Part shown: piece by piece, positions 47,430 through 56,425 of the stretch
Numbering within the stretch: the stretch's first letter is position 1
Layout: the number at the start of each line of letters is the position of its first letter
DNA from: Deltaproteobacteria bacterium
GTDB taxonomy: Bacteria > Myxococcota_A > UBA9160 > UBA4427
Direction of reading: 5' to 3'
Length of the DNA stretch: 64,000 nucleotides
NCBI GenBank assembly: GCA_016713665.1
Contig: JADJOR010000002.1
Span: 1 to 64,000, forward strand
The notes under the pieces: generated by a model
The model's database searches: none
Seen by the model: the letters and a program-made list of their open reading frames with translations, nothing else
What the model was told of the DNA's origin: nothing
Made by a program: the position numbers and the translations under genes

Positions 47430-48445
47430 GACCAGCACCTTCGCCTCGCGCCCCGCCGCGAGCGCCGCGAAAGCCTCCGCGAGGCCGTCGAGCCCGATCG
47501 TCCGCGAGTGGATCGGACCGGTTCGCAATCGTCCGTCCCGCATCAGGTCCATCGTGATGCGGAACTCGTGGTGATGGTGGGCGGTCGAGTTGTCGAGCAG
47601 GATCTCCTTCGTGATGCAGGCGAGGGGATCGAGGCGGACGCCGGCGTGGGATACGCCGATCAGCATGAAGGCGCCCCCGGCCGCACGAGCTCGAAGCCCG
47701 CGTCCATCGCCGCCTGGCTGCCGGAGCACTCGTAGACGAGATCGACGCCGAGGCGACCGGGCGTTCGCGCGCGGATGGCCTCCGTCGCCTCGGGACCGGG
47801 CTCGAACGCCGAGGTCGCGCCGAGCCCGGCGGCGAGGGCACGCCGCTCGGCCTTCGGCTCGAGGACGTGGACCTCGCCCGCGCCGGCGATCCGCGCGAGC
47901 TGCGCCGCGTAGAGTCCGATCGGTCCCGCGCCGAGCACGAGCACGTGGTCGCCGAGGCGCGGCGGGCGCCGTCGAACGGCGTGGAGCGCCACTGTCGCGG
48001 GCTCGACCTGCGCCGCCGCGTCGACGGGCAGGTCCTCCGGCGCGACGACGAGATGATCGGCGGGGACGGCGATGCGTGGCGCATAGCCGCCGTGGGACGG
48101 CGTCAGCGGGTGGAGCCCATAGGCCAGGGCCATGATCGCGGCGCAGCGGTGGCCATGGCCGGCGCGGCATTCCGCGCAGAGGCCACACGCGACGGGTACG
48201 CCCATCACGGCGCGGTCGCCCGCGTGCAAGCCCGTCACGCCGGCGCCCAACGCCGCGATGCGGCCGACCCATTCGTGGCCGCAGAGAAAGGGCGGGTAGG
48301 GATCGCCCGAGCGATACGCGGCGACGTCCGTCCCGCAGATGCCGCAGCGTTCGATCGCGACGATGGCGGCGCCCGGACGCGCCTCGGGCTCCGGGACCTC
48401 GCGGACCTCGAGCCGCTCACGGCCGGTGATCAGGACGGCTTCCAT
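47415..48445 (-). CDS. Zinc-dependent alcohol dehydrogenase (MDR family), frameshifted
   Basis: A medium-chain dehydrogenase. Catalytic zinc ligands are CGICGTD and CGHEWVG, the structural zinc loop is CGLCAECRAGHGHRC, and the cofactor fold is VLVLGAGPIGLYAAQLA. Near 47674-47678 a run of five C (five G on the coding strand) breaks the frame after FELVRPG. One more base gives RPGGAFMLIGVSHAGV and the natural C-terminus ending EAKVLVSPVG at 47415. The whole would be about 343 residues. ATG 48445 starts 14 bp after the upstream hydrolase stop, so the two genes are probably cotranscribed. Confidence 0.82.
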
Positions 48446-48459
48446 CGCTTCGCCGCGGC

Positions 48460-49374
48460 TCAGCGCCCGAGCAGCTTCGCGACGAGGAAGTCGCGGCCCT
48501 GCTCGGCCAGCTGCTCGAGCCGCGACTTGTTGCTGTAGAGCGTCATGTGGGAGGTGTCGCGGCAGAGGAAGAGGCGCTTGTCGGGGGTCGCGATCGCGTT
48601 GAAGACGTCGATCTCCTCCTCCCAGAGCGTGATGTCGTCCTGCTCCGCGACGCTCATCAGGACGGGCGTGCGCAGGATCCTCCTCAGAAAAGGCCGGACG
48701 TCGTAGCTCATCAGGAGCTCCGTCGAGGCGATCGTGTTCCAGTGCTCGTGGGTCGGGGCGACGGTGTTCTTGAACTGCAGGAAGGCGCTCGTCACCTCGG
48801 GAAAGGGCCAGGTGGAGAGCTCCCGCGCCGGGTCGGGCGTCGACATCGGCATCGTGCCGAGCACGCCGGTCGCGAGGCGCTTGCGGCGGTCCTCGAGGAT
48901 CAGCGCTTCGAGGCGGCGGAAGGCGAGGGCGCCGTGGACGCTCTGCATCGTGCGCCAGCCGTCGACGACGGGGATGTTCGAGACGACGCACTGCACGCGC
49001 GGGTCGGTCGCGGCGACGACGAGGACGTGGCCGCCGCTGTACGAGATGCCCCAGATCCCGATGCGCGAAGCGTCGAGCTCCGGGCGCGTCTCGACGAAGC
49101 TGATCGCGTTCTTGTAGTCGTCGACCTGGGCCCACGGATCGATGTGCTGGCGCGGCTCGCCGTCGCTCGTCCCGAAGCCCCGGTAGTCGAAGACCAGCGC
49201 GGCGATGCCGGCCGAGGCGAAGACCCGGGCGTACTCGGGCTGGACCAGCTCCTTCACATAACACCAGCCCCCCGCCATCACGACGACCGGATGAGGACCG
49301 GGTCCGGTCGGAAGGTAGAGATGGGCGCGGACCTGCGTGCCCGCGCTCTGGAACGCGACGTCAAGGGGCTGCAT
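48460..49374 (-). CDS. Alpha/beta hydrolase
   Basis: A 304-residue hydrolase of the dienelactone hydrolase/S15-like group. It shows PVVVMAGGWCYVKEL (oxyanion region), VFDYRGFGTSDGEP, the nucleophile elbow GISYSGGHVLV with serine, an acid in PVLMSVAEQDD, and the catalytic His in DTSHMTLYS. Probably cytoplasmic, cleaving an ester or lactone. The start at ATG 49374 has AAAGGA upstream. The next gene on the strand is the zinc dehydrogenase, suggesting ester cleavage followed by alcohol oxidation (inference). Confidence 0.88.
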   Translation of the reverse strand: MQPLDVAFQSAGTQVRAHLYLPTGPGPHPVVVMAGGWCYVKELVQPEYARVFASAGIAALVFDYRGFGTSDGEPRQHIDPWAQVDDYKNAISFVETRPELDASRIGIWGISYSGGHVLVVAATDPRVQCVVSNIPVVDGWRTMQSVHGALAFRRLEALILEDRRKRLATGVLGTMPMSTPDPARELSTWPFPEVTSAFLQFKNTVAPTHEHWNTIASTELLMSYDVRPFLRRILRTPVLMSVAEQDDITLWEEEIDVFNAIATPDKRLFLCRDTSHMTLYSNKSRLEQLAEQGRDFLVAKLLGR

Positions 49375-49551
49375 GGGGATCCTTTCGCGCGGATGCGGAG
49401 GGCTTTTCGAGAGGGCTAGAGTGGCGGATGCCGACTCGACTGACAAATCGGCGATCGGCCGTGCGGGGGGTCGGGGGACGAGCGAGCGGCCAGCCGAACG
49501 GCCGCGCGAAGGGCTGCGGGAATGGCCGGCGTAACGACGAAGGGAGAGCCG

Positions 49552-50703
49552 ATGGAATCGCGCGACACGACCGCGGCGCTGGCGCGCGATGCCGCGGCGA
49601 GCCTGAACGAGCGCGGCTTCGCGATTCTCGACCGGATCGCCGATCCGGCGATCATGGACCGGCTGCAGGCGGAGGTGAAGCCGTGGGCCGATCGGGCCGA
49701 GCGGCTGCAGCTCAAGTTCTTCGGGGGCGGGCTGCGCAAGGTCGAGTCGGTGCTGACGAAGTCCCGGGCCTTCGTGACGCTGCTCTCGCATCCGGTTCTC
49801 CACGCGCTGAACGAGCGGATCCTCGGACCCGAGTCGCTGCTCAACGGCTCCTCGGTCTTCATCCTCGAGCACGGCGGCCGCGAGCAGACGATCCATACCG
49901 ACGGCGCGATCTACGAGCCGATGCTCCCGCGCACGCCGGGCGGGCCCCATTACCTGCTCGTCTACATGTGGGCGGTCACGGACTTCACGCAGGAGAACGG
50001 GGCGACGCGCGTGATTCCCGGCAGCCATCTCTGGCCGGCGGGGCGCCATCCGCGGCCCGAGGATCCGGTCGAGTACCTCGAGATGAAGCAGGGATCGGTC
50101 GCGGTCTGGCTCGGCTCGACCTATCACGCGGCGAGCTCGAACCACACGCCCTCGGCGCGGATCGGGACCCAGATGGGCTTCAATTGCGGCTGGCTGCGGC
50201 CCCACGAGGCGAATCTCCTGCTCGTCCCGCCGCTCGTCGCCCGGGACATGCCGCTCAACGTCCAGGAGGTCCTCGGCTATCGCGCCTATCGCGGCATGCT
50301 CGGCTGCATCGAGCAGCAGAGCCCCGGCGAATGGCTCGGGATCCAGGCGAGCCTCGCCTCGAAGAGCAACCAGGTCGCCGCGACCCCCGACCCCTTCGAC
50401 GTCGAGGCCTGCACCCGCGACTACTTCACGTCCCGGGCGCTCCCGATTCCGTCCGACGTCCAGAGCGAGCTCGATCAGCTCGCGGCGACCAACGCCGCGC
50501 GCGCGGCCGCCGCCTCGGAGGACGATCGCGAGGTCCTCGAGGTCGTCGCGCGCTCGCAGTCGCGGCATCTCGTGGGCCACGTGCTCGCCGGCGAGCACGT
50601 GGCGCTCGCGGATGCGCTGCGCCAGCTGCCCGTCGCGACCGCCGACACGGCGAATCCCCCGAGCCATCCGTCCGCCGACGCGCGGGCCAAGGAGAACCGA
50701 TGA
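49552..50703 (+). CDS. Phytanoyl-CoA dioxygenase family protein
   Basis: A 383-residue Fe(II)/2-oxoglutarate-type oxygenase. The iron triad is visible as His and Asp in TIHTDGAIYEPML and the distal His in GSTYHAASSNHTPSARIG, where the Arg binds the co-substrate. The N-terminal helix matches ARDAAASLNERGFAILDRIA. A 100-residue C-terminal extension (EQQSPGEWLGIQAS onward, ending Ala/Arg-rich) is longer than in the core family. GGGAGAG precedes ATG 49552; the start at 49522 is possible. Its stop overlaps the DapA-like gene start (ATGA). The substrate is likely a branched or polyketide-type acyl chain (inference). Confidence 0.85.
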   Translation: MESRDTTAALARDAAASLNERGFAILDRIADPAIMDRLQAEVKPWADRAERLQLKFFGGGLRKVESVLTKSRAFVTLLSHPVLHALNERILGPESLLNGSSVFILEHGGREQTIHTDGAIYEPMLPRTPGGPHYLLVYMWAVTDFTQENGATRVIPGSHLWPAGRHPRPEDPVEYLEMKQGSVAVWLGSTYHAASSNHTPSARIGTQMGFNCGWLRPHEANLLLVPPLVARDMPLNVQEVLGYRAYRGMLGCIEQQSPGEWLGIQASLASKSNQVAATPDPFDVEACTRDYFTSRALPIPSDVQSELDQLAATNAARAAAASEDDREVLEVVARSQSRHLVGHVLAGEHVALADALRQLPVATADTANPPSHPSADARAKENR

Positions 50704-51629
50704 GCCCGACCGACGTCCGCCCCTATCGAGCCGCGATCTGCACCGTGACGCCCTACGACGAAGCCGGCCGCCTCGACGAGGCGGCGGTCGTGTCCCTCGT
50801 CGAGAGCATCGCGAGCCGCGGCCTCGGCCTCGCGATCGGGACCGCGTCCCCGGGCGAGGGCTTCGCGATGTCCCTCGATGAGACCGCGACCTTCTACGAG
50901 ACCGTCGTGAAGACCGCTGCCGGTCGCGTCCCCGTCTGCGCCATGGGCGTCGAGCCGCGCAACGCGAACCAGCTGCGCCCGATCGTCCGCATCGCCGAGA
51001 AGGCGAAGGTCGACGTCATGCAGCTCTACACCGCCGACCCCGGCCACTCGATGAAGCTGACCGACCGCGAGCTCGAGCGCTTCTTCGCGACGGTGCTCGG
51101 CGAGATGACGATCCCGGCCGCGATCTCGACCCACGTCTACAACGGCCTGGTCCCGCTCCCCGTCCTCGGCCGGCTGCTCGACGCCTTCCCGAACATCGTC
51201 CGGATCCACTGCACGAGCGAGGTCAACTATCTCCATCAGCTCGTCGAGCTCACCGCCGGCCGCTGCGAGATCCTGGTCGGTGGCCCGATGCAGGCGCTCT
51301 CGACGCTGGCCATCGGGGGCCACGGGTTCCTCTGCTCCGAGGGCAACATCGCCCCCGTCGTCTGCGCCGAGCTCCAGAGCGCGATCCGCGCCGGCGACCT
51401 CGAGGCGGCGAAGACCGCCTATCGCCGTCTCAACGGCATCTTCAGCCTGAACATCTGGCCCGGGGGCACCGTCCGGTTCCTGAAGACCGCGATGCGCCTG
51501 CTCGACATCCCCGGCTGGCACACGCGTCCGCCCTTCGAGCATCTCGACGAGGCTGCGACCGGGATCGTCGCGCGCTCGATGCGGGCCCTCGATCTGCCGG
51601 AGTGGCGGGGGCGGTTGCCGCGCGACTGA
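50700..51629 (+). CDS. DapA-family (DHDPS/NAL) aldolase-like protein lacking the Schiff-base lysine
   Basis: A 309-residue TIM-barrel protein clearly of the dihydrodipicolinate synthase family: RAAICTVTPYDEAGRLDEAA at the start, the GTASPGEGFAMS loop and THVYNGLVP with the conserved Tyr147. The strand FPNIVRIHCTSEVNY has His170 where the family has the Schiff-base lysine. GGHGFLCSEGNIAP matches the family's GGHG region. A lysine-free active site means class I aldolase chemistry is unlikely; the protein may act as a lyase of another type, a binding protein or a dead paralogue. It overlaps the dioxygenase gene by 4 bases. Confidence 0.85.
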   Translation: MSPTDVRPYRAAICTVTPYDEAGRLDEAAVVSLVESIASRGLGLAIGTASPGEGFAMSLDETATFYETVVKTAAGRVPVCAMGVEPRNANQLRPIVRIAEKAKVDVMQLYTADPGHSMKLTDRELERFFATVLGEMTIPAAISTHVYNGLVPLPVLGRLLDAFPNIVRIHCTSEVNYLHQLVELTAGRCEILVGGPMQALSTLAIGGHGFLCSEGNIAPVVCAELQSAIRAGDLEAAKTAYRRLNGIFSLNIWPGGTVRFLKTAMRLLDIPGWHTRPPFEHLDEAATGIVARSMRALDLPEWRGRLPRD

Positions 51630-51634
51630 GGCGC

Positions 51635-51676
51635 CGCCCGGGCGACCCGAACCCTTCGGCTCGGGTCGCCCGGGCG
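51635..51676. terminator. Bidirectional hairpin between convergent genes
   Basis: A perfect 16-bp stem (arms 51635-51650 and 51661-51676, starting CGCCCGGGCGACCCGA) with a 10-base loop ACCCTTCGGC lies six bases after the DapA-like stop and 15 bases before the end of the opposite-strand gene. No U-tract follows on either side. Confidence 0.75.
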
Positions 51677-51690
51677 AGCCGTCTCCTGCG

Positions 51691-53529
51691 TCAGTCGTCG
51701 CCGCGACGCGTGCGCTCTCGCACGTTCGGGGCTCCGGTTCGCACTTCCTCGTCGTCGTCGTCGTCGTCCTCATCGTGGTCGTCGCAATCGCCCGACTTCG
51801 TCACGGAGACCGGGCTCGCGAGGGTCCAGCTCGTGCCGCCGACCTCGGCGCGGATGCCGATCGAGGTCGGTGCGACGGCCGAGGTCGCGGTCCCCCCGAA
51901 TCGCCCGGTCTTGTCGGTCACCGGGAAGATCCCGAGGAGCGCGCCGTCGCGTTCGTCCGAGGCGACGATCGTTCCGCCGATCGGGCCGCGCTGACCCGAG
52001 ATGCGGATCGTCGACTCGGCGCAGTCGAGGGTCGCTCGCACGCGGGCGAGCAGGATCCGCTCGCAATCGGCCGGCGCGTTGCGCACCGGGATCGCCAGGC
52101 TCGTCGCCCCCGCGCTGCCGACGGCGACGGAGCAGGGCGCGATGAAGGGCTCGAGATCGATCGTGAAGCGACCCGAGCGCGAGCCGCGCCGCGTGCCGAG
52201 CAGGACCGAGCTGCCGTCCGACAGGACCGCGAAGACGTCGAGCGACGTGCGCAGTGCGTGCTCGCGGCGGGTGGACGCGGTCGGCGGCATCGCGGCCGAG
52301 CCCTGGATGAAGAGGCGATGGCCGGTGGCGCTCCACGAAGCATCCTCGACGCGGGGTGCGGCGGCGCTCGTCGCGTCGAGGGCGGCGAGGCTGAAGGTCT
52401 CCGCGTCGCTCTCGGCCGGCGTGCCGGAGTCGGTCGCCGTGCAGGTCACGCTCGTGCGCGCAGCCGCCGTCGGCGACCAGACGATCTCGCCGGTGCCGTC
52501 GCCGAGGTCGGTGAAGATCGCGTCGGCGGGGAGCCCCGTACAGTCGAGGACGATCGGGTCGGCGTCGGGGTCGGTCGCGGAGAGCGCGACGCGCAGCTCG
52601 CTTCCGAGCTGGACCTGGCGATTGCCGATCGCCGAGAGGACCGGCGGTCGATTGATGCGGCCGACGGAGAGGACGACGGTCTCCAGATCGGAGGCCGCGG
52701 GCGTGCCGTTGTCCGTGACCTTGAAGATCACGCTGTGCTGCCCGATCTGAGTCGAGTCGGGCGTCCAGGCGAAGCTCGCGCCGACGAGGCTCGCGCCGGT
52801 CGGGAGGCCGGTCGCCGAGAAGACGAGCGACTGGCCTTCGGGATCCTGGGCCGAGAGATCGAAGGCGAGGGTCTGACCCGGGTCGAGCTGCTGATTGCCG
52901 ATCGGCGCGAGGACGGGCGGGCGATTCGCGGCCTGGCCGACGGCGATCGTGACGTCGAGGGAGGCGACGCCCATCGGTGTTCCGGTATCGGCGGCATGGA
53001 AGGTCAGCGTATGCGCACCGAGCTGGGCCGCCGTCGGCGTCCAGACGAGGCTTCCCGTCCGGTTGCCGGCGTCGGTGAAGGTCGAGCCGGTCGGCGCGTT
53101 GGCGACGCTCAGCAGGATCGAACCGCCTTCGGGATCGCTGGCCGAGATCGTCAGCGAGAAGGGCGAGCCCACGGTCGCGCTCTGGGGCGCGACGGCGGCG
53201 AAGACCGGCGGCCTGTTGGCGACGGGGGCCGAGCAGAAGGGCGTCACGTCGGTGCGGTTCGAGCGCCGGTACTGATCGCCGCCCGGTGTCAGGCTCGAGC
53301 CGGGGCTCGAGCCGTTGGTATGACACAACCCGCAGTTCACCTGCGAGGCGCTGTTCGCGTTGCCGCCGTTCGGATTGAAGGGCTTCGCCGGGGTCCAGCC
53401 GTTCGCGGTACAGGTCGTGTCGACGGCCGTGCCGTAGCTGGGAAATGCAGAGGCCGCATGGCCGCAGAGGAGCGTCAGGGACAGCGCCCAGCCTCCCACG
53501 GCCCGAAGAATCCAACGCTCGAGCATCAT
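51691..53529 (-). CDS. Secreted Ig/cadherin-like repeat protein with one heme-binding motif
   Basis: A 612-residue exported protein with signal peptide VGGWALSLTLLCGHAASA. CGLCH at residues 66-70 is a c-type heme motif in a short Cys-containing region (CTANGWTPAKPFNPNGG). It is followed by three putative-Ig/cadherin-like repeats, each starting NRPPV, with DPEG and GTP turns. A C-terminal beta domain follows, then an acidic Asp/Glu tail (EDDDDDDEE) that may bind calcium. No transmembrane anchor, so probably surface-attached or secreted. The start at ATG 53529 has GGAGG 5 bases upstream; 53589 is less likely. Confidence 0.78.
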   Translation of the reverse strand: MMLERWILRAVGGWALSLTLLCGHAASAFPSYGTAVDTTCTANGWTPAKPFNPNGGNANSASQVNCGLCHTNGSSPGSSLTPGGDQYRRSNRTDVTPFCSAPVANRPPVFAAVAPQSATVGSPFSLTISASDPEGGSILLSVANAPTGSTFTDAGNRTGSLVWTPTAAQLGAHTLTFHAADTGTPMGVASLDVTIAVGQAANRPPVLAPIGNQQLDPGQTLAFDLSAQDPEGQSLVFSATGLPTGASLVGASFAWTPDSTQIGQHSVIFKVTDNGTPAASDLETVVLSVGRINRPPVLSAIGNRQVQLGSELRVALSATDPDADPIVLDCTGLPADAIFTDLGDGTGEIVWSPTAAARTSVTCTATDSGTPAESDAETFSLAALDATSAAAPRVEDASWSATGHRLFIQGSAAMPPTASTRREHALRTSLDVFAVLSDGSSVLLGTRRGSRSGRFTIDLEPFIAPCSVAVGSAGATSLAIPVRNAPADCERILLARVRATLDCAESTIRISGQRGPIGGTIVASDERDGALLGIFPVTDKTGRFGGTATSAVAPTSIGIRAEVGGTSWTLASPVSVTKSGDCDDHDEDDDDDDEEVRTGAPNVRERTRRGDD

Positions 53530-53666
53530 CGCGCCTCCAGCCCGCCGCGACGGGCGGAGCATCCGGTTGATTCCAGTCGGGGAGGTCATCGGTGCGCGTG
53601 CAGGACCTGCGCGTGCCCGGAGTCACCGGCAGCGCGAAGGCGAGCGCCGCGAAGTGTGAGGCCTGA

Positions 53667-54401
53667 TCACCGACCGCGCGCGCGGAGAGGCGCCTGATAG
53701 AGCCAGACGCGTCGCCCGTCCGCACAGTCCAGCACGTGCTGCGGCGAGAGCGAGGTCGCTTCGAACTCGAGGCTGACGAGCCAGGCGCCGCGCGCGAGCT
53801 CGCGGGCGGCCTTCTCCGCCGCTCGCGGCATGCTCTCGGGGCGCTGGAACAGGTAGACCAGGTCGTAGGCCGACCAGTCGGCAGACCAGATGTCGGCGCG
53901 CCGGATCCGCGCGAAGCGGCAGCGCCAGGCGCACGCGAATCGCAGGGGCCAGCTGCTCTCCAGGCCCTCGAGCCGAGCCGATGGATACTCGCGACGCAGC
54001 TCGCGGAGGCCATTGCCGAGACCGCAGCCGGCGTCGAGAATGCGCGCACCTTCCGTCAGCGCGGCCCGCGCTGCGAGTCCGTGCAGGGCTCCGTCCGGCG
54101 TCGGGAAGAGCGGTGCATCGCGCCAGCTCGCGATCGGGTAGAGGAGCAGCAGCAGCGCGAGCGGTGCGAGCCAGGCCCAGGCCGGGAGACTTTCCGCGAC
54201 GCCGCTCACGAGCAGCGACAACGGAAAGCCCGCGAGGATGAACACGCGCCGCCACGGCGTGTCGCCCCACAAGCAGAGCGGGATGCCGAGCGCGCTGGCT
54301 GCGAGCAGCGCGAGCCATGGCGGAGCGCCGAGGGCCGAGAGTCCGCCGTAGGCGAGCCAGGCGGCGGCCCACGCGAGCAGGGCGGGGAGCGGCCACTTCA
54401 A
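53667..54401 (-). CDS. Membrane-anchored class I methyltransferase-like protein
   Basis: A 244-residue protein. Four hydrophobic helices occupy the first 100 residues (PALLAWAAAWLAYGGLSALG and following), then a Rossmann-like fold with ARILDAGCGLGNGLRELRRE (S-adenosylmethionine motif I), LEGLESSWPLRFACAW and DLVYLFQRPESM. The start is TTG 54401, which overlaps the P450 stop (TTGA); no ATG fits. Coupling to a P450 suggests methylation near a hydroxylation step (inference). The substrate is unknown. Confidence 0.7.
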   Translation of the reverse strand: MKWPLPALLAWAAAWLAYGGLSALGAPPWLALLAASALGIPLCLWGDTPWRRVFILAGFPLSLLVSGVAESLPAWAWLAPLALLLLLYPIASWRDAPLFPTPDGALHGLAARAALTEGARILDAGCGLGNGLRELRREYPSARLEGLESSWPLRFACAWRCRFARIRRADIWSADWSAYDLVYLFQRPESMPRAAEKAARELARGAWLVSLEFEATSLSPQHVLDCADGRRVWLYQAPLRARGR

Positions 54402-55648
54402 CCGCAACGACGCTCCGGGCCGAAGTCGACGACGAGGCGCAGCGGCCGCCGCATGATCCCGATCTGCTCCCAGTCGGCCTCGTGTTCGACGAGGCGCGCG
54501 TCCTCGGGCAGGAAGTCGAGGGCGGCCTCGAGCATGCAGGCCATCTCCTGCATCGCGAGATTCGCGCCGAGGCAGTAGCGCGGGCCGTGGCCGAAGCTGA
54601 CGACGTCGCGCGTGTCGCGACCGACGTCGAAGCGGTCGGGGTCGGGGAAGACCGAGGGATCGCGATTCGCGCTCGCGGGGCTCAGCATCAGCATGTCGCC
54701 CGGGCGGATCGTCTGGCCGGCGAGCTCGATCGGCTCCGTCGCGAAGCGCATGTTGACGGCCGCGAGGGATCCGAAGTCGAAGCGCAGCGCTTCGCGGACG
54801 GCGTTGCGCACGAGGCTGCGATCCGCGCGGACCCGCGCGAGCTCCCCGGGATGCTTCAGCAGATGGCGGATCACCTGCGTCCCGCCGAGCGTCGTCGTCT
54901 CGGAGCCCGCGGCCACGAGGCCGGCCACGAGCACGACGATCTCGCGATTCGTGAGGGCCTCGTCGCCGGCGTTGCCGTGGATCAGATCGGAGAGCAGATC
55001 GTCGGCGCGGGTCTGGCGGCGCTCGTCGGCGAGCTTCATGACCCACTCGGCGAGCTCCTCGATCGCGGCGTTGCCGCGCTCGATCTTCGCCGCGTCGGCG
55101 AAGAACGTGAAGCGCTGCATCATCTGCTGGGCGAGGCTGCGGAAGCGCGCCTCGTCGCCGGGATAGGGCGGGATGCCGGTGATGCGGCCGATCACCGTGT
55201 TCGGGATCGGGTCGGTGAACGCGGCGAGGAGATCGACCTCGCCCGTCTGACCGCGGAGCGGTGCTGCGAACTCTTCGACGATGTCCCGGACCTGCTGGTC
55301 CATCCGCCGCACCGCCCGCGGCGTGAAGCCTGCCGACAGGCGATGCCGCCAGCGGCGGTGGCCCTCGGGATCGGCGCTGATGATCGAGCTCTGCTCGAAA
55401 TGGAAGAGCCAGCTCTCCGGCGGCGCCGGGCGGTAGCTGCGGGCGAGCCGGCGATCGGTCGAGAGCCGCGGATCCGAGAAGAAGCGGCGGACGTCCTCGT
55501 AGCGGGTGATGAACCAGGTTCCGAGGGCCTCGTCCCAGTGGACGGGATCGTGCTCCCGCAGCCAGGCGAGCTGCGCGAAGGGATCCGCGACGAATTGCGG
55601 ATCGACGAGCGACGGAAGGGTCGAAGACATCGAAGGGACGGGAGACAT
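54398..55648 (-). CDS. Cytochrome P450
   Basis: A 416-residue soluble bacterial P450. The I-helix is GLVAAGSETTTLGG, the ExxR is EALRFD, and the heme loop is FGHGPRYCLGANLA with the thiolate Cys. It hydroxylates a hydrophobic substrate with O2. The nearest redox partner is not seen here. ATG 55648 is favoured over ATG 55630 by the upstream GAGG. The gene downstream starts on its stop codon. Divergent from nothing; the next upstream gene on the strand is a SnoaL protein. Confidence 0.92.
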   Translation of the reverse strand: MSPVPSMSSTLPSLVDPQFVADPFAQLAWLREHDPVHWDEALGTWFITRYEDVRRFFSDPRLSTDRRLARSYRPAPPESWLFHFEQSSIISADPEGHRRWRHRLSAGFTPRAVRRMDQQVRDIVEEFAAPLRGQTGEVDLLAAFTDPIPNTVIGRITGIPPYPGDEARFRSLAQQMMQRFTFFADAAKIERGNAAIEELAEWVMKLADERRQTRADDLLSDLIHGNAGDEALTNREIVVLVAGLVAAGSETTTLGGTQVIRHLLKHPGELARVRADRSLVRNAVREALRFDFGSLAAVNMRFATEPIELAGQTIRPGDMLMLSPASANRDPSVFPDPDRFDVGRDTRDVVSFGHGPRYCLGANLAMQEMACMLEAALDFLPEDARLVEHEADWEQIGIMRRPLRLVVDFGPERRCG

Positions 55649-55716
55649 CGAGGACCTCGCGGCCGAGGGGAGCTGGGCAGCGGACGCAACGTCCGCCGCC
55701 CGCTGCGGTCCGCGTC

Positions 55717-56115
55717 CTAGGAGAGGACGATCTCCTTGAAACGCTGGGAGTCGGTGTGCTCCTCGATCTCGACGATCTTGCCGTTCCGGCAGACGTAGAC
55801 CCAGACGTACTCGTTGCTGTAGGGCTTGCCGTTCGCGGCCTTCGCCTCGTTGCGCTGGCGGACGACGACCTTGTCGCCATCGGCGACGATCCACTTCGTC
55901 TCGGACTTCATGGTCGAGAGGTCGAAGAACTTCGCCCCCGCCGCGCCCATCGCGCCGAGGACTTCGTTGCGACCCGTCGGTGAGCCGAGCCCGGCCGCTG
56001 CCGGCGGTCGCCACTGGACCTCGTCGTCGAGCAGGGCGGCCATCGTCGCCCCGTCGCCGCGGCCCTGGGCGGCGAGATAGTCGAGAACGAGCTTGCGGCT
56101 GGCTTCGGTGTTCAT
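55717..56115 (-). CDS. SnoaL-like (NTF2-fold) protein
   Basis: A 132-residue single-domain protein: TEASRKLVLDYLAAQGRGDG, ALLDDEVQWRPPAAAG, a central MKSETKWIVADGDKVVVRQR strand pair and the closing NEYVWVYVCRNGKIVEIEEH with DSQRF. It matches the ketosteroid-isomerase-like/SnoaL fold. It lies next to a P450 and may serve the same pathway. ATG 56115 has GAGGAG about 12 bases upstream. Confidence 0.8.
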   Translation of the reverse strand: MNTEASRKLVLDYLAAQGRGDGATMAALLDDEVQWRPPAAAGLGSPTGRNEVLGAMGAAGAKFFDLSTMKSETKWIVADGDKVVVRQRNEAKAANGKPYSNEYVWVYVCRNGKIVEIEEHTDSQRFKEIVLS

Positions 56116-56425
56116 GGTCGGTTCGGGCTCCTCTTTGGTTCGACGGGACTCTAGAGCGGTTGTCCAGACGGGGCACCCGGCCGGGAGGGGCACGGCGAGC
56201 CGGACTCTTCGGTCGGCCGGTGGGTCCGATGCGGCCCGAGCGCTCGACGCGGGCTTCACGCACGCGCGCCGCCGAGGCGCGGATGGGCGGAGGTGGATGC
56301 GGGGATTGCGCCGCGAGAGCCACCGCGATCGTCGCCCACCGGCTCGGGTCCGCCCGCGCCCGGATCCCCGATCGACCGCGCGATTCTCTTCCCCGCCGCA
56401 CCGCGCCGCGGGGTAGACTGGTCGC
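56116..56425. promoter_or_regulatory. Divergent intergenic region between SnoaL and P450 genes
   Basis: Some 310 bases between opposite-strand genes. I see no gene, hairpin terminator or clear promoter consensus. It presumably carries promoters for both directions. Confidence 0.3.
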
